Numbered from the stretch's first letter, positions 19,618-28,169 are shown. The stretch: DNA of 64,000 nt from Flavobacterium crocinum (GCF_003122385.1 NZ_CP029255.1:434001-498000), one strand, 5' to 3'. Translations and numbers: made by a program. The notes: generated by a model from the letters alone, not told the origin.

Positions 19618-19625
19618 TAGCTTTG
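19618..19625 (+). promoter_or_regulatory. Candidate -7 box upstream of the AAA ATPase gene
   Basis: TAGCTTTG, matching TAnnTTTG, 14 nt before the ATG at 19640. No clear TTG at -33. It suggests that the ATPase/nuclease pair has its own promoter instead of depending on purK. Confidence 0.5.
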
Positions 19626-19639
19626 TAAAAATTCAATAA

Positions 19640-20974
19640 ATGAAAATTTCAAAATTACATATCGATCAGTTTAGACATTTGGAAAATCTAGATTTTGATT
19701 TTACATATCCTGAAGATTTCCATATTGAAGAAAAAAGGGGAAAACCTTTAGATAAAATATGTTTTATTGGACAAAGTGCTACTGGTAAAACAGGATTACT
19801 AGAATTGATTTATGAGTATTCTAAAAACATTTTAGATATTGAAGTCGTAAATGGAAATAGTTTATTTAGGATTAAAAGTATTATCAGAGATAAAGGCGAA
19901 GTTGTTTTTTTAATAAAAAATGAAATTTTCCATTTAAGGAATAATGAAATCTATTTTAAAGGTCGAAGTTATAAAGATGATAACAATACCGGTGGTAGCG
20001 TGACATCTTTAATTCCACGAAAAGAAACGAACACCCCTTCTTATTTTAAAGCGAGTCTAATTTCTGACAAGAATATTGAAATATTTGAAAAAAATCCAAT
20101 CGAAATATTTGAAAAATACGCTGACCTTCCATCCATAAAGTTTGAAAATTTTGTGGAATCAAATGATTACACAAAATTATTTGATGACAATGTTAGACCA
20201 GAAATGTGGCTTTTATTACTCCAAGAGATTCTAGAATATAGAAAAAAATTAAACCAAAAACTATCTGAATTAGTGAACAAAGGTTTACTTTCAAATACTG
20301 AAAAATTAACTATAGAATATAAAAAATGGCAGAAAGAAAATCCAAATAAATTAGAATCTTTCGCAAATAAATTCAACCCGCTTTTAGAAAAGCTTAATTT
20401 AGAAGTTGATTTAGTCAATACTGAATATTCTATTCCAATCTTAAACAAAAAGACAGAAGAAACAATTCCAATTCAAAATACTAGTACTGGAACAAAAGGT
20501 TTATTATTAACTTTTTTGCCTTTATTTAAATTAGATACCAAAAATTCAATAATTTTAATTGACGAACCTGAGAGATCATTATATCCAGATATGCAAATGG
20601 AACTAATAGATCACTATAAAAACCTTGCGCCAGAAGCACAATTTATTGTCGCTACACATTCCCCTTTTATTGCAGCTTCATTTGAACCAGAAGAAAGATT
20701 TATTTTATATTTCGACAATGAAGGTAAAGTTGCTGTTCGTAGAGGTATTTCTCCTATCGGAGATGACCCAAATGATATGCTTTTTAATGATTTCGGTGTA
20801 AACTATTATAATGATGATGTACAAGAAAAGTTTAAAGAATATCTCTCGTTACTAGACAAAGTAAAATCGGAAAATAATAAAGAGTTAAAGAAAAAATATC
20901 TTTTAGAAGCTTCTAAATTAGGCAATCAGTACAATTTTATTTTAGATGAAAAAAACAAAGAAAGACTCCAATAA
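19640..20974 (+). CDS. SMC/ABC-like AAA ATPase, Septu PtuA-type
   Basis: 444 residues. Walker A is GQSATGKT (44-51); the signature-like STGTKGLLLTFLPL precedes Walker B IILIDEPE (Asp308-Glu309), D-loop SLYPDMQ and the H-switch VATHSP (His340). A coiled insertion lies between (about 180-260, helical and charged). The layout is that of AAA_21/OLD-like ATPases found in anti-phage defence pairs. It overlaps the following HNH nuclease gene by 29 nt, so the two are translationally coupled. The pair resembles PtuA/PtuB of Septu, but an unrelated ATPase-HNH pair of another defence type is possible. Its base composition looks AT-richer than purK. Confidence 0.7.
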   Translation: MKISKLHIDQFRHLENLDFDFTYPEDFHIEEKRGKPLDKICFIGQSATGKTGLLELIYEYSKNILDIEVVNGNSLFRIKSIIRDKGEVVFLIKNEIFHLRNNEIYFKGRSYKDDNNTGGSVTSLIPRKETNTPSYFKASLISDKNIEIFEKNPIEIFEKYADLPSIKFENFVESNDYTKLFDDNVRPEMWLLLLQEILEYRKKLNQKLSELVNKGLLSNTEKLTIEYKKWQKENPNKLESFANKFNPLLEKLNLEVDLVNTEYSIPILNKKTEETIPIQNTSTGTKGLLLTFLPLFKLDTKNSIILIDEPERSLYPDMQMELIDHYKNLAPEAQFIVATHSPFIAASFEPEERFILYFDNEGKVAVRRGISPIGDDPNDMLFNDFGVNYYNDDVQEKFKEYLSLLDKVKSENNKELKKKYLLEASKLGNQYNFILDEKNKERLQ

Positions 20975-21570
20975 TTCTAAAATCATAACTGATAATTTAC
21001 AATACAATTGTAAAAAGGGAGCAAATAATAGTTTATTAGGCTCTATTCTTCTAAAAGAACAAAAAAGCTTCTGTGCCTATTCAGAAGAATTTATAGATCC
21101 AATCAGCGATGCTAATGACATTGAACATTTTAACCCAGATTTAAAATGTTCCGATCAAGATTCATATTCGAATTGGTTTAAAGTTAAAAAACAAAGTTAA
21201 TTTTCGAAAAAGACAAAAAGAATTAGAATTTAAAAGAAACAACATCTCTTTTGATGATATTTTACAGCCTTGTGAAGATGATTTTGAAGAAAAACTAGTA
21301 TATATAGTTGGTGAATATCGTTTTGAAGAAAGTTCAGACATTAAAGTTAAAAACCTTATAGATTTTTTAGAATTAAATATACCCGAAAAAATTGAACAGA
21401 GACGTAATTTCATCATTAGAAAAAGAAAAGAAATAGAAAAGTTTGGAGTTTCACCAGAAGACTTTTTTTCTATACTTATTGAAGACGATATAAGACAAAT
21501 ATCATATTTACGAGCAATTCAAGAAGAATTCGGTATTGACATTTGGAACATGATTCCAGAAATAGAATAA
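20946..21570 (+). pseudogene. HNH endonuclease, PtuB-like, interrupted by a frameshift
   Basis: Reading starts at ATG 20946 and covers FCAYSEEFI...DANDIEHFNPDLK...DSYSNWFKV, a ββα-metal HNH-like core with the His of EHF and the Asn of SNWF. It hits a stop at 21198-21200. Removing one A from the A6 tract at 21186-21191 restores VKNKVNFRKRQ and continues to the stop at 21568-21570, giving a 207-residue protein ending FGIDIWNMIPEIE. The downstream piece looks like coding sequence (DDFEEKLVYIVGEYRF...NLIDFLELN) and matches what I remember of HNH relatives. Either a sequencing indel, a real pseudogene or a phase-variable switch. Confidence 0.65.
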
Positions 21571-21636
21571 TAATTTCAGGTTCTGTTATCAGTCTAAACA
21601 AAACTTGAAACTTGAAACAAAACAAACAAAAAACAC

Positions 21637-22122
21637 ATGAGCAAAGTAGCCATTATAATGGGAAGCATCTCAGACATGCCAGTTATGCAGGATGCAATAG
21701 ACATATTAAAACAATTTAATGTAGAAGTTGAAGTAGATATCGTTTCGGCACACAGAACGCCGGAAAAATTATTCGATTTCAGCAAAAATGCACATACTCG
21801 CGGGATTTCGGTAATTATTGCCGGAGCGGGCGGTGCAGCACATTTACCTGGAATGGTGGCTTCAATGTCTCCGCTTCCTGTAATTGGGGTTCCAGTAAAA
21901 TCAAGCAATTCGATCGATGGTTGGGATTCTGTATTATCAATTCTACAAATGCCAGGTGGCGTTCCTGTTGCAACGGTAGCTTTAAACGGAGCAAAAAATG
22001 CCGGAATTTTAGCCGCACAAATCATCGGAAGCCACGATAAAAAAGTTTTAGATACTATTATTTCTTATAAAGAAGAATTAAAAGCTGCGGTTAATAAAGC
22101 GGCTGAAGGTTTAAAAAAGTAA
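21637..22122 (+). CDS. purE: N5-carboxyaminoimidazole ribonucleotide mutase (PurE, class I)
   Basis: 161 residues. Converts N5-CAIR to CAIR after PurK. Contains GSISDMPVMQDA, the catalytic-site SAHRTPEK, GAGGAAHLPGMVASMSPLPVIGVP and MPGGVPVATVALNGAKNAGILAAQI. The small single-domain form goes with the PurK-dependent (class I) pathway. The 66 nt upstream show no clear promoter. Separation from purK by the ATPase-HNH pair looks like an insertion into an older purK-purE pair. Confidence 0.97.
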   Translation: MSKVAIIMGSISDMPVMQDAIDILKQFNVEVEVDIVSAHRTPEKLFDFSKNAHTRGISVIIAGAGGAAHLPGMVASMSPLPVIGVPVKSSNSIDGWDSVLSILQMPGGVPVATVALNGAKNAGILAAQIIGSHDKKVLDTIISYKEELKAAVNKAAEGLKK

Positions 22123-22125
22123 TTT

Positions 22126-22181
22126 CACAGAGATACACAAAGAAGACACAGAGACACGCAAATTTTTTGTGTATCTCTGTG
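22126..22181. repeat. Hairpin repeat ('cacagagatacac' family) after purE
   Basis: Perfect 13-bp arms cacagagatacac (22126-22138) and gtgtatctctgtg (22169-22181), starting 4 nt after the purE stop codon. It could also act as a transcript-end structure, but lacks a T-run. Confidence 0.65.
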
Positions 22182-22251
22182 TTTTACTTTACGAAATAAT
22201 CTGCATCGGAATTATTAACTAATCATTATAAAAATTTCTAAAAGAAAAACT

Positions 22252-22259
22252 TAACTTTG
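22252..22259 (+). promoter_or_regulatory. Candidate -7 box for the toxin-antitoxin pair
   Basis: TAACTTTG, matching TAnnTTTG, 13 nt before the antitoxin ATG. No convincing TTG upstream. Confidence 0.5.
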
Positions 22260-22272
22260 GAAAAAAGCAAAA

Positions 22273-22500
22273 ATGAACATTCAAACTTCTAAAATAGAGC
22301 TCGCTAAAATTGTTTTAGACATTGATAATCCTGATTTAATTCAGGAAATTGTAGAGTTCATTCAATCTAAAGAAAGCCTTTCTGAAAAATTAAAAAACAA
22401 TATAAATGAGGCTATTTATTCTTTAGACAATAATGAAGGAATTTCTCATGATGCTGTTATGGAAGAAACCAAAAATCGTTATTCAAAATATTTTAAGTAA
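22273..22500 (+). CDS. Antitoxin of a type II toxin-antitoxin pair
   Basis: 75 residues, acidic and helical (IVEFIQSKES..., AVMEETKNRYSKYFK), with the C-terminal VMEETKNRY segment common in Bacteroidota antitoxins paired with RelE/ParE toxins. It neutralises the toxin and probably represses its own operon. The stop TAA shares its last A with the toxin ATG (22500). No recognisable DNA-binding motif is evident, so its fold is uncertain. Confidence 0.75.
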   Translation: MNIQTSKIELAKIVLDIDNPDLIQEIVEFIQSKESLSEKLKNNINEAIYSLDNNEGISHDAVMEETKNRYSKYFK

Positions 22501-22787
22501 TGAATGTAATTTGGGCTCCACAAGCTAAACAAGACTTTTGGAACAACATCGATTATTTGGAAGCAGAATGGTCGGAAAAAGTTGCTCAAAATTTCATTGA
22601 AAAAGTAAATACCACAATTGCACTTTTAAAAAATGACAATGTTTTATTTCTCAAAACAAATTATAAAAATGTTTATAAAATTGTCATTACCAAACACATT
22701 TCACTTTACTACCGTATCGAAAACACTAATTTAGAATTACTCCGTTTTTGGAATACTTTTCAAGATTCGAAGAAATTCAAATTATGA
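22500..22787 (+). CDS. RelE/ParE superfamily toxin
   Basis: 95 residues, overlapping the antitoxin stop by one base. Characteristic segments: APQAKQDFWNNIDYLEAEWSEKVAQNFIEKV, KNVYKIVITKHISLYYRI and LLRFWNTFQDSKKF. This fits ParE-like toxins that act on gyrase or, as in RelE, cut mRNA at the ribosome; which one is not clear from sequence. Together with the ATPase/HNH pair it forms an accessory block between purK and the M3 peptidase gene. Confidence 0.82.
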   Translation: MNVIWAPQAKQDFWNNIDYLEAEWSEKVAQNFIEKVNTTIALLKNDNVLFLKTNYKNVYKIVITKHISLYYRIENTNLELLRFWNTFQDSKKFKL

Positions 22788-22823
22788 TTTCCTAATTTTA
22801 TATTTTTAAACAGCATAAATAAT

Positions 22824-24851
22824 ATGAGCGTCTTAACCCAATATTTCAATACCAAACATAACACAGCACCTTTTTCGCAAATTAAAATCGAAGATTACGT
22901 TCCTGCTTTCAATGAAGGAATTGCTTTGGCTAAAGCCGAAATTGATGCAATTGTAAATAATCCGGATGCACCTACTTTTGAAAATACCATTGTAGCAATG
23001 GATTTTTCAGGTGATATTTTAGATCGTCTTTCCAGTATTTTTTTCAATTTGAATTCGGCTGAAACGAATGACGAAATGCAGAAAATTGCTCAGGAAGTTT
23101 CACCTTTACTTTCAGAATTTGGAAATGACATTCGTTTGAATGCGGATTTATTTGCGAGAGTAAAAACGGTTTACGATCAAAAAGAAAGTTTAAATCTGAA
23201 TCCGGAACAAACAACTTTATTAGATAAGAAATACAAAAGCTTTTCAAGAAACGGAGCCAATTTACCAGAAGAAAAGAAAAACCAATTAAGAGAAATCGAC
23301 AAAGAATTATCGAAATTGAGTTTGCAGTTTGGCGAAAATGTTTTGGCAGAAACCAACAATTTCGAACTGCATTTAACGGATGAGAAAGATTTAGCCGGAT
23401 TGCCAGAAGGAACAATCGAAGCGGCAAGATTATTAGCCAAAAATCAGGAAAAAGACGGCTGGATTTTCACTTTAGATTATCCAAGTTATGTTCCGTTTTT
23501 GACTTATGCTGATAATCGCGAATTGCGTAAAAAAATGGCAATTGCTTTTGGAGCAAAAGGTTTCCAAAAGAATGAGTTCAACAATGAAGAAAACGTTCTG
23601 AAAATTGCCAAACTTCGTCATGAAAGAGCGAATTTATTAGGTTACAAAACACACGCTCATTTTGTTTTGGAAGAAAGAATGGCCGAAAGTCCGGAGAAAG
23701 TTTTCTCTTTCTTAAATGATTTATTAGCAAAAGCAAAACCAGCGGCACAAAAAGAATTTGCTGAGTTAGCTGCTTTCGCAAAAGAATTGGACGGAATCGA
23801 GCAATTAGAAAAATGGGACGGCGCTTATTATTCTGAAAAATTAAAACAACAACTTTTTAATTTAGATGATGAAAAGCTTAAACCATATTTTCAATTAGAA
23901 AAAGTTTTAGATGGCGCTTTTACCGTTGCCAAAAAATTATACGGCTTAACTTTTACAGAAGTTTTTGACATCGATAAATACCACGAAGAAGTTACTACTT
24001 ATGAAGTTCGCGATGCTAAAAATGATTTAGTTTCGGTTTTCTACGCTGATTTCTTCCCAAGAAAAGGAAAAAGAAACGGCGCCTGGATGACTTCATTCAA
24101 ATCGCAATATGTGAAAGACGGCGTAAATGAAAGACCACATATTTCAAACGTTTGCAACTTTACAAAACCGACCGAAACAAAACCTTCGTTATTGACTTTT
24201 AATGAAGTAACAACTTTATTCCATGAATTTGGGCACGGGTTGCACGGAATGCTGGCAAACACAGTTTATCCAAGTTTATCCGGAACTTCTGTTTATTGGG
24301 ATTTCGTAGAATTACCAAGTCAGATTATGGAAAACTGGTGTTACGAGCCGGAAGCTTTGGCTTTGTTTGCGAATCACTACGAAACGGGAGAAATCATTCC
24401 GATTGAGTATGTTCAGAAAATTAAAGAAAGTGCCAGTTTTCAAGAAGGTTTGGCAACGTTGCGTCAGTTAAGTTTCGGACTTTTAGATATGGCTTGGCAC
24501 GGACAAGATCCAACTGCTATTACCGATTTAAAAACTTTCGAAACAGAACAATTTGCGAGCACACAATTATATCCTGATGTAAAAGAAAATGCAATGAGTA
24601 CAGCGTTTTCTCATATTTTCCAAGGCGGATATTCTTCTGGATATTACAGTTACAAATGGGCTGAAGTTCTGGATGCTGATGCTTTTGAATATTTCCAAGA
24701 AAATGGAATCTTCAATGAAGAAATTGCGAAGAAATTCAAAGATAATGTGCTTTCAAAAGGAGGAACAGAACATCCGATGACTTTATACAAACGTTTTAGA
24801 GGACAAGAACCTAAACCTGAAGCTTTATTGAAAAGAGCAGGTCTTTTATAA
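22824..24851 (+). CDS. M3 family zinc metallopeptidase (peptidyl-dipeptidase Dcp-like)
   Basis: 675 residues, no signal peptide. The zinc motif HEFGH (His467, Glu468, His471) lies in TTLFHEFGHGLHG, with the third ligand in ELPSQIMEN downstream. N-terminal half is helical as in thermolysin-like M3 enzymes. These cleave dipeptides or small oligopeptides in the cytoplasm. Length and motifs match bacterial Dcp/oligopeptidase A. A terminator follows at 24914. Confidence 0.95.
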   Translation: MSVLTQYFNTKHNTAPFSQIKIEDYVPAFNEGIALAKAEIDAIVNNPDAPTFENTIVAMDFSGDILDRLSSIFFNLNSAETNDEMQKIAQEVSPLLSEFGNDIRLNADLFARVKTVYDQKESLNLNPEQTTLLDKKYKSFSRNGANLPEEKKNQLREIDKELSKLSLQFGENVLAETNNFELHLTDEKDLAGLPEGTIEAARLLAKNQEKDGWIFTLDYPSYVPFLTYADNRELRKKMAIAFGAKGFQKNEFNNEENVLKIAKLRHERANLLGYKTHAHFVLEERMAESPEKVFSFLNDLLAKAKPAAQKEFAELAAFAKELDGIEQLEKWDGAYYSEKLKQQLFNLDDEKLKPYFQLEKVLDGAFTVAKKLYGLTFTEVFDIDKYHEEVTTYEVRDAKNDLVSVFYADFFPRKGKRNGAWMTSFKSQYVKDGVNERPHISNVCNFTKPTETKPSLLTFNEVTTLFHEFGHGLHGMLANTVYPSLSGTSVYWDFVELPSQIMENWCYEPEALALFANHYETGEIIPIEYVQKIKESASFQEGLATLRQLSFGLLDMAWHGQDPTAITDLKTFETEQFASTQLYPDVKENAMSTAFSHIFQGGYSSGYYSYKWAEVLDADAFEYFQENGIFNEEIAKKFKDNVLSKGGTEHPMTLYKRFRGQEPKPEALLKRAGLL

Positions 24852-24913
24852 TCTTAGATTTCTGATTTTAGATTTTAGATTATTTAATCTTTGTCTATAG
24901 TAAATTTTATATT

Positions 24914-24943
24914 AAACCGAAGTATTTCAACTTCGGTTTTTTT
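24914..24943 (+). terminator. Intrinsic terminator after the M3 peptidase gene
   Basis: Stem aaaccgaagt (24914-24923) / acttcggttt (24930-24939) with a 6-nt loop, followed by T-rich sequence to 24943. Confidence 0.8.
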
Positions 24944-25013
24944 ATTTGATTTTACTTAGAAATAAATTTAGTTATCTTCGTATTTTTAAATCTTAATCTT
25001 ACAAATACAAGCC

Positions 25014-25673
25014 GTGAAAAAATATTTCAAAATAGCACTTTATCTTGCAATAATTGGGTTAATTGCAATTGTTTCTGTTAATTATTACGTAAAAAATTCT
25101 ACCAAAAAATACATTCACTATTCAATTAAAAAATTTCCTAAGAATGATGTCGGAATTATTTTTGGCGCAGGAATTAACGGAAATCAGCCAAGCAAATATT
25201 TAAAAGATCGCCTGGATGCCGGAATTATGCTTTGGAAAGCAAAACGCATCAATAAAATTTTACTTTCCGGAGATAATGGACGTGATGAATATGACGAACT
25301 AACGGTGATGAAAAATTATTGTTATAATCACGGCGTTGACACCACCAAAATTTTTATTGATTATGCAGGTTTCGATACGTATTCGACAATGTATCGTGCG
25401 AAACATATTTTTAAGATTAAGAAAGCAACTTTAATTTCGCAAGAATATCATTTAAATCGAGCTATTTTCATCGGAAATAAATTGGGAGTAAAATCAGTTG
25501 GGTATTCAGCTAATCAAGGAGAATATTTGGGTTATAAATATGTAACTTTTAGAGAATACGGTTCTGTTTTTAAATCCTTTTTTGATGTTTTACGAAATCG
25601 AGAACCTCGTTTTTTAGGAGGAGAAATTAATATTAATGGAGAATCGAATTATTCTAAAGAAGATAAACGATAA
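25014..25673 (+). CDS. SanA/ElyC/YdcF-like envelope protein
   Basis: 219 residues, starting at GTG (25014), with one N-terminal membrane segment (IALYLAIIGLIAIVSVNYYV). The DUF218 domain shows VGIIFGAGINGNQPSKYLKDRLDAG, ILLSGDNGRDEYDELTVMKNYC and STMYRAKHIF...ATLISQEYHLNRAIFI. SanA-type proteins affect envelope barrier function; the biochemical role is unknown. A TATCTTCG box at 24973-24980 may serve as promoter. Confidence 0.88.
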   Translation: MKKYFKIALYLAIIGLIAIVSVNYYVKNSTKKYIHYSIKKFPKNDVGIIFGAGINGNQPSKYLKDRLDAGIMLWKAKRINKILLSGDNGRDEYDELTVMKNYCYNHGVDTTKIFIDYAGFDTYSTMYRAKHIFKIKKATLISQEYHLNRAIFIGNKLGVKSVGYSANQGEYLGYKYVTFREYGSVFKSFFDVLRNREPRFLGGEININGESNYSKEDKR

Positions 25674-25692
25674 AACTATTGAAGAACATTTC

Positions 25693-25757
25693 GCTCCGCT
25701 GGAGCTCTGTGATAGTTGAAAACCGAATTTGCTATAGATATTCTGCTCCGCTGGAGC
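25693..25757. repeat. Two copies of the palindrome gctccgctggagc
   Basis: Copies at 25693-25705 and 25745-25757, separated by 39 nt with a weaker inner dyad. They lie just before a terminator between converging genes. Confidence 0.6.
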
Positions 25758-25760
25758 AAT

Positions 25761-25798
25761 AAAAAAGGACTGATTCACTTTTGAGACAGTCCTTTTTT
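25761..25798. terminator. Bidirectional terminator between sanA-like and antiporter genes
   Basis: Perfect stem aaaaaaggactg (25761-25772) / cagtcctttttt (25787-25798), loop 14 nt, in the gap between converging genes. Confidence 0.85.
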
Positions 25799-25848
25799 AA
25801 GTTCTAAAAACAAAATCTTTACTCTTGCTTCTTGCTTCTATTCCCTCT

Positions 25849-27111
25849 CTACTCTTTCTCCAAAACTCTATTAGCTAATTTCCCAACCGTCAAGCCTTGA
25901 ACTACGATAGAAAATAAAACCACAATATAAGTTACTTCCAACAAGAGATTTTTGTATTCGCTTTCCGGCATAGAAAGTACTAACGCAATAGAAACTCCAC
26001 CACGAATTCCGCCCCAAACTAAAACCATTAACGAACCTTTGTTGTAAGCCGATTTAATTCCGAAAAACTTAAAAATGTCGAAGAATTTCCAAGGTAAAAC
26101 TATAGAGGTTAATCTTGAAAAAAGAACTATAAAAATTGCTACAAAACCTGTCAGTAATTGTTTATTCAAATCTGGAAGTAATAACAATTCGAAACCAATA
26201 AATAAGAACAAAACAGCATTTAAAATCTCATCAATAAGTTCCCAGAATTTACCTAAATAATCTTTGGTCACTTCACTCATTGCTACTTTCTTACCATAAT
26301 TTCCAATAATTAATCCGGCAACAACCATCGCAAGCGGACTAGAAACGTGTAAAGCCTGAGCCACTAAAAATCCTCCTGTAACAATAGAAAGCGTGATTAA
26401 AACCGAAACTTTATAATCATCGATCTTTTTCATCACTTTTGAAGCTGTAAATCCGAAAACCGCTCCTAATAAAAGTCCGCCGATTCCTTCCTTAATAAAC
26501 AACCATGATATTGAACCAAAAGTAGCCTCAAATGTTGGATCGGTTGCCATTTTTAGAACAACGGCAAACATTACTACTGCTACTCCATCATTAAATAATG
26601 ATTCTCCAACAATTTTAGTTTCGATTCTTTTTGGGACTTTAGCTTCTTTCAGAACTCCTAAAACCACAATTGGGTCAGTAGGAGAAATTAAGGTTCCAAA
26701 AACTAAGCAAAATATATAAGGAATATTGATTCCTAAAAGCGGTGCAATATAATAGAGTAAAACCGAAATAATTAAAGCTGATAAAACGACACTTACCGTC
26801 GAATAAATCATGATGGACACTTTTTGTTCTTTCAAATCAAACATGTTTACATGCAACGCTCCTGCGAATAAAAGAAAATTCAACATAGCTCCCATTAAAA
26901 TTTCGTTGAAATCAAATTGTTTTATCAGATCAAAAAAATGCTTGGTTGTTGAAGGAAAATAAGAGTCTCCCAAAAGACGAATTCCGACTGAAACCAACAT
27001 CGCAATAATCATAATTCCGATGGTTCCCGGAAGTTTTAAAAATCTTAAATTTAAATAGGCGAAGAAAGATGCCAATACAATTAGCACCGAAAAAGTGTAG
27101 TATAATTCCAT
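25849..27111 (-). CDS. CPA1-type Na+/H+ antiporter
   Basis: 420 residues with about twelve membrane segments. GTLISPTDPIVVLGVLKE contains the TDP motif and VGESLFNDGVAVVMFAVVL the ND motif, both characteristic of NhaP/CPA1 exchangers. GGIRGGVSIALVLSMP is the conserved later segment. It would exchange Na+ (or K+) for H+ across the inner membrane. There is no C-terminal TrkA-C extension. Ion preference is not readable. Confidence 0.93.
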   Translation of the reverse strand: MELYYTFSVLIVLASFFAYLNLRFLKLPGTIGIMIIAMLVSVGIRLLGDSYFPSTTKHFFDLIKQFDFNEILMGAMLNFLLFAGALHVNMFDLKEQKVSIMIYSTVSVVLSALIISVLLYYIAPLLGINIPYIFCLVFGTLISPTDPIVVLGVLKEAKVPKRIETKIVGESLFNDGVAVVMFAVVLKMATDPTFEATFGSISWLFIKEGIGGLLLGAVFGFTASKVMKKIDDYKVSVLITLSIVTGGFLVAQALHVSSPLAMVVAGLIIGNYGKKVAMSEVTKDYLGKFWELIDEILNAVLFLFIGFELLLLPDLNKQLLTGFVAIFIVLFSRLTSIVLPWKFFDIFKFFGIKSAYNKGSLMVLVWGGIRGGVSIALVLSMPESEYKNLLLEVTYIVVLFSIVVQGLTVGKLANRVLEKE

Positions 27112-27214
27112 AAAATGTGATTTTTACAAAAATAGCTGTATCATTATTTAATCAAAAATTTCAAGGTTTGAATTAACATAACTTTATAATTTGTTAAATA
27201 AGTTTCAATTATTT

Positions 27215-27245
27215 TTGAAAGTTTAAAAACTTTTACTTACATTTG
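27215..27245 (+). promoter_or_regulatory. gbsR promoter with overlapping operator dyad
   Basis: TTG (27215-27217), 20-nt spacer, TACATTTG (27238-27245). The ATG at 27250 is 5 nt after the box, so the mRNA is nearly leaderless. The spacer carries GAAAGTTT (27217-27224) facing AAACTTTT (27227-27234), a likely autoregulatory site. Confidence 0.7.
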
Positions 27246-27249
27246 ACTC

Positions 27250-27753
27250 ATGGAATTCAAAGAAGCAAAAAATAAGTTTGTACAAACCTGGGGAGCATTA
27301 GGTTCTCAGTGGGGAATTAATAAAACGATGGCACAGATCCACGCTTTATTAATGGTCTCAAACGAACCTGTTTCTATGGAAGACATTATGGAAGAATTAC
27401 AGATTTCCCGCGGAAATGCAAGTATGAACCTAAGAGGTTTAATGGATTGGGGAATTGTTTACAAAGAATTTAAAGCAGGTGAAAGAAAAGAGTTTTTCAC
27501 AGCAGAAAAAGATCTGGACGAATTAGCAGTTAAAATTTCCAGAGAAAGAAGCAAAAGAGAAATTAAACCTACTCTTAAGATCTTAAAAGAAGTTTCGACA
27601 ATTGAAGCTAATAATTCGGCAGAAGAAAAACACTTTGTAGACCAAACTTCCAAATTGTATGATTTCGTTTTAAAAGCAGATAATATGCTGGACAAAATGA
27701 CTGAGTTTAATGATAACTGGCTTGGAAAATTGTTTATGAAAATGATGAAGTAA
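27250..27753 (+). CDS. GbsR/MarR-family transcriptional regulator
   Basis: 167 residues. Winged-helix core at about 25-95 (AQIHALLMVSNEPVSMEDIMEELQISRGNASMNLRGLMDWGIVYKEF), the GbsR signature, with a C-terminal helical dimerisation part. GbsR proteins in Bacillus control glycine-betaine synthesis genes; ligand and targets here are unknown. It heads a set of five co-directional genes to 31358. The same 8-mer GAAAGTTT occurs in its own promoter and again before the next gene. Confidence 0.9.
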   Translation: MEFKEAKNKFVQTWGALGSQWGINKTMAQIHALLMVSNEPVSMEDIMEELQISRGNASMNLRGLMDWGIVYKEFKAGERKEFFTAEKDLDELAVKISRERSKREIKPTLKILKEVSTIEANNSAEEKHFVDQTSKLYDFVLKADNMLDKMTEFNDNWLGKLFMKMMK

Positions 27754-27779
27754 ATCTTCAGATTAAAAAAATTTAAACT

Positions 27780-27805
27780 AAACTTTCATTTTTTTCTGAA
27801 AGTTT
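27780..27805 (+). promoter_or_regulatory. Second GAAAGTTT dyad (candidate GbsR site or hairpin)
   Basis: AAACTTTC (27780-27787), 10 nt, GAAAGTTT (27798-27805): the same half-sites as in the gbsR promoter, but arranged to face outward. It lies 17 nt before the ATG of the next gene. It could equally act as an RNA hairpin. Confidence 0.45.
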
Positions 27806-27821
27806 AAAACAATCAATAACT

Positions 27822-28169
27822 ATGAAAGCAATAAATTATCTTAATTACTTTTTTGTTGGAACACTGATTATATTGATTGTATTCGGATTATTGAGTAATG
27901 AGAGCAGTGGAAATATTACTGGAAGCGGGTTTCTGTTTTTAATATTAACCGGCTTATTTCAAGTGATTTTCGGTATAAAAATGCTTATAGACGAACCGAA
28001 AGATAAAAACCTCCAATATTACATAAAAGGAGTTTGTTTCTTTTTTGTCTTATCGTTTATAAATGGCTTCATTTTAAATTATCAGATTCTATATTTTATC
28101 CTGTTTGCAATTCCAATTATACTGGCAATTTTCTTTTCTATAATAACCTATAAAAAAGCACACCAATGA
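27822..28169 (+). CDS. Small four-helix membrane protein of unknown function
   Basis: 115 residues, about four membrane segments (YFFVGTLIILIVFGLL, GSGFLFLILTGLFQVIFGI, YIKGVCFFFVLSFINGFIL, LYFILFAIPIILAIFFSII). No motif recognised. It overlaps the next gene by 4 nt (ATGA), so translation is coupled. Part of the gbsR-headed cluster. Confidence 0.75.
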   Translation: MKAINYLNYFFVGTLIILIVFGLLSNESSGNITGSGFLFLILTGLFQVIFGIKMLIDEPKDKNLQYYIKGVCFFFVLSFINGFILNYQILYFILFAIPIILAIFFSIITYKKAHQ

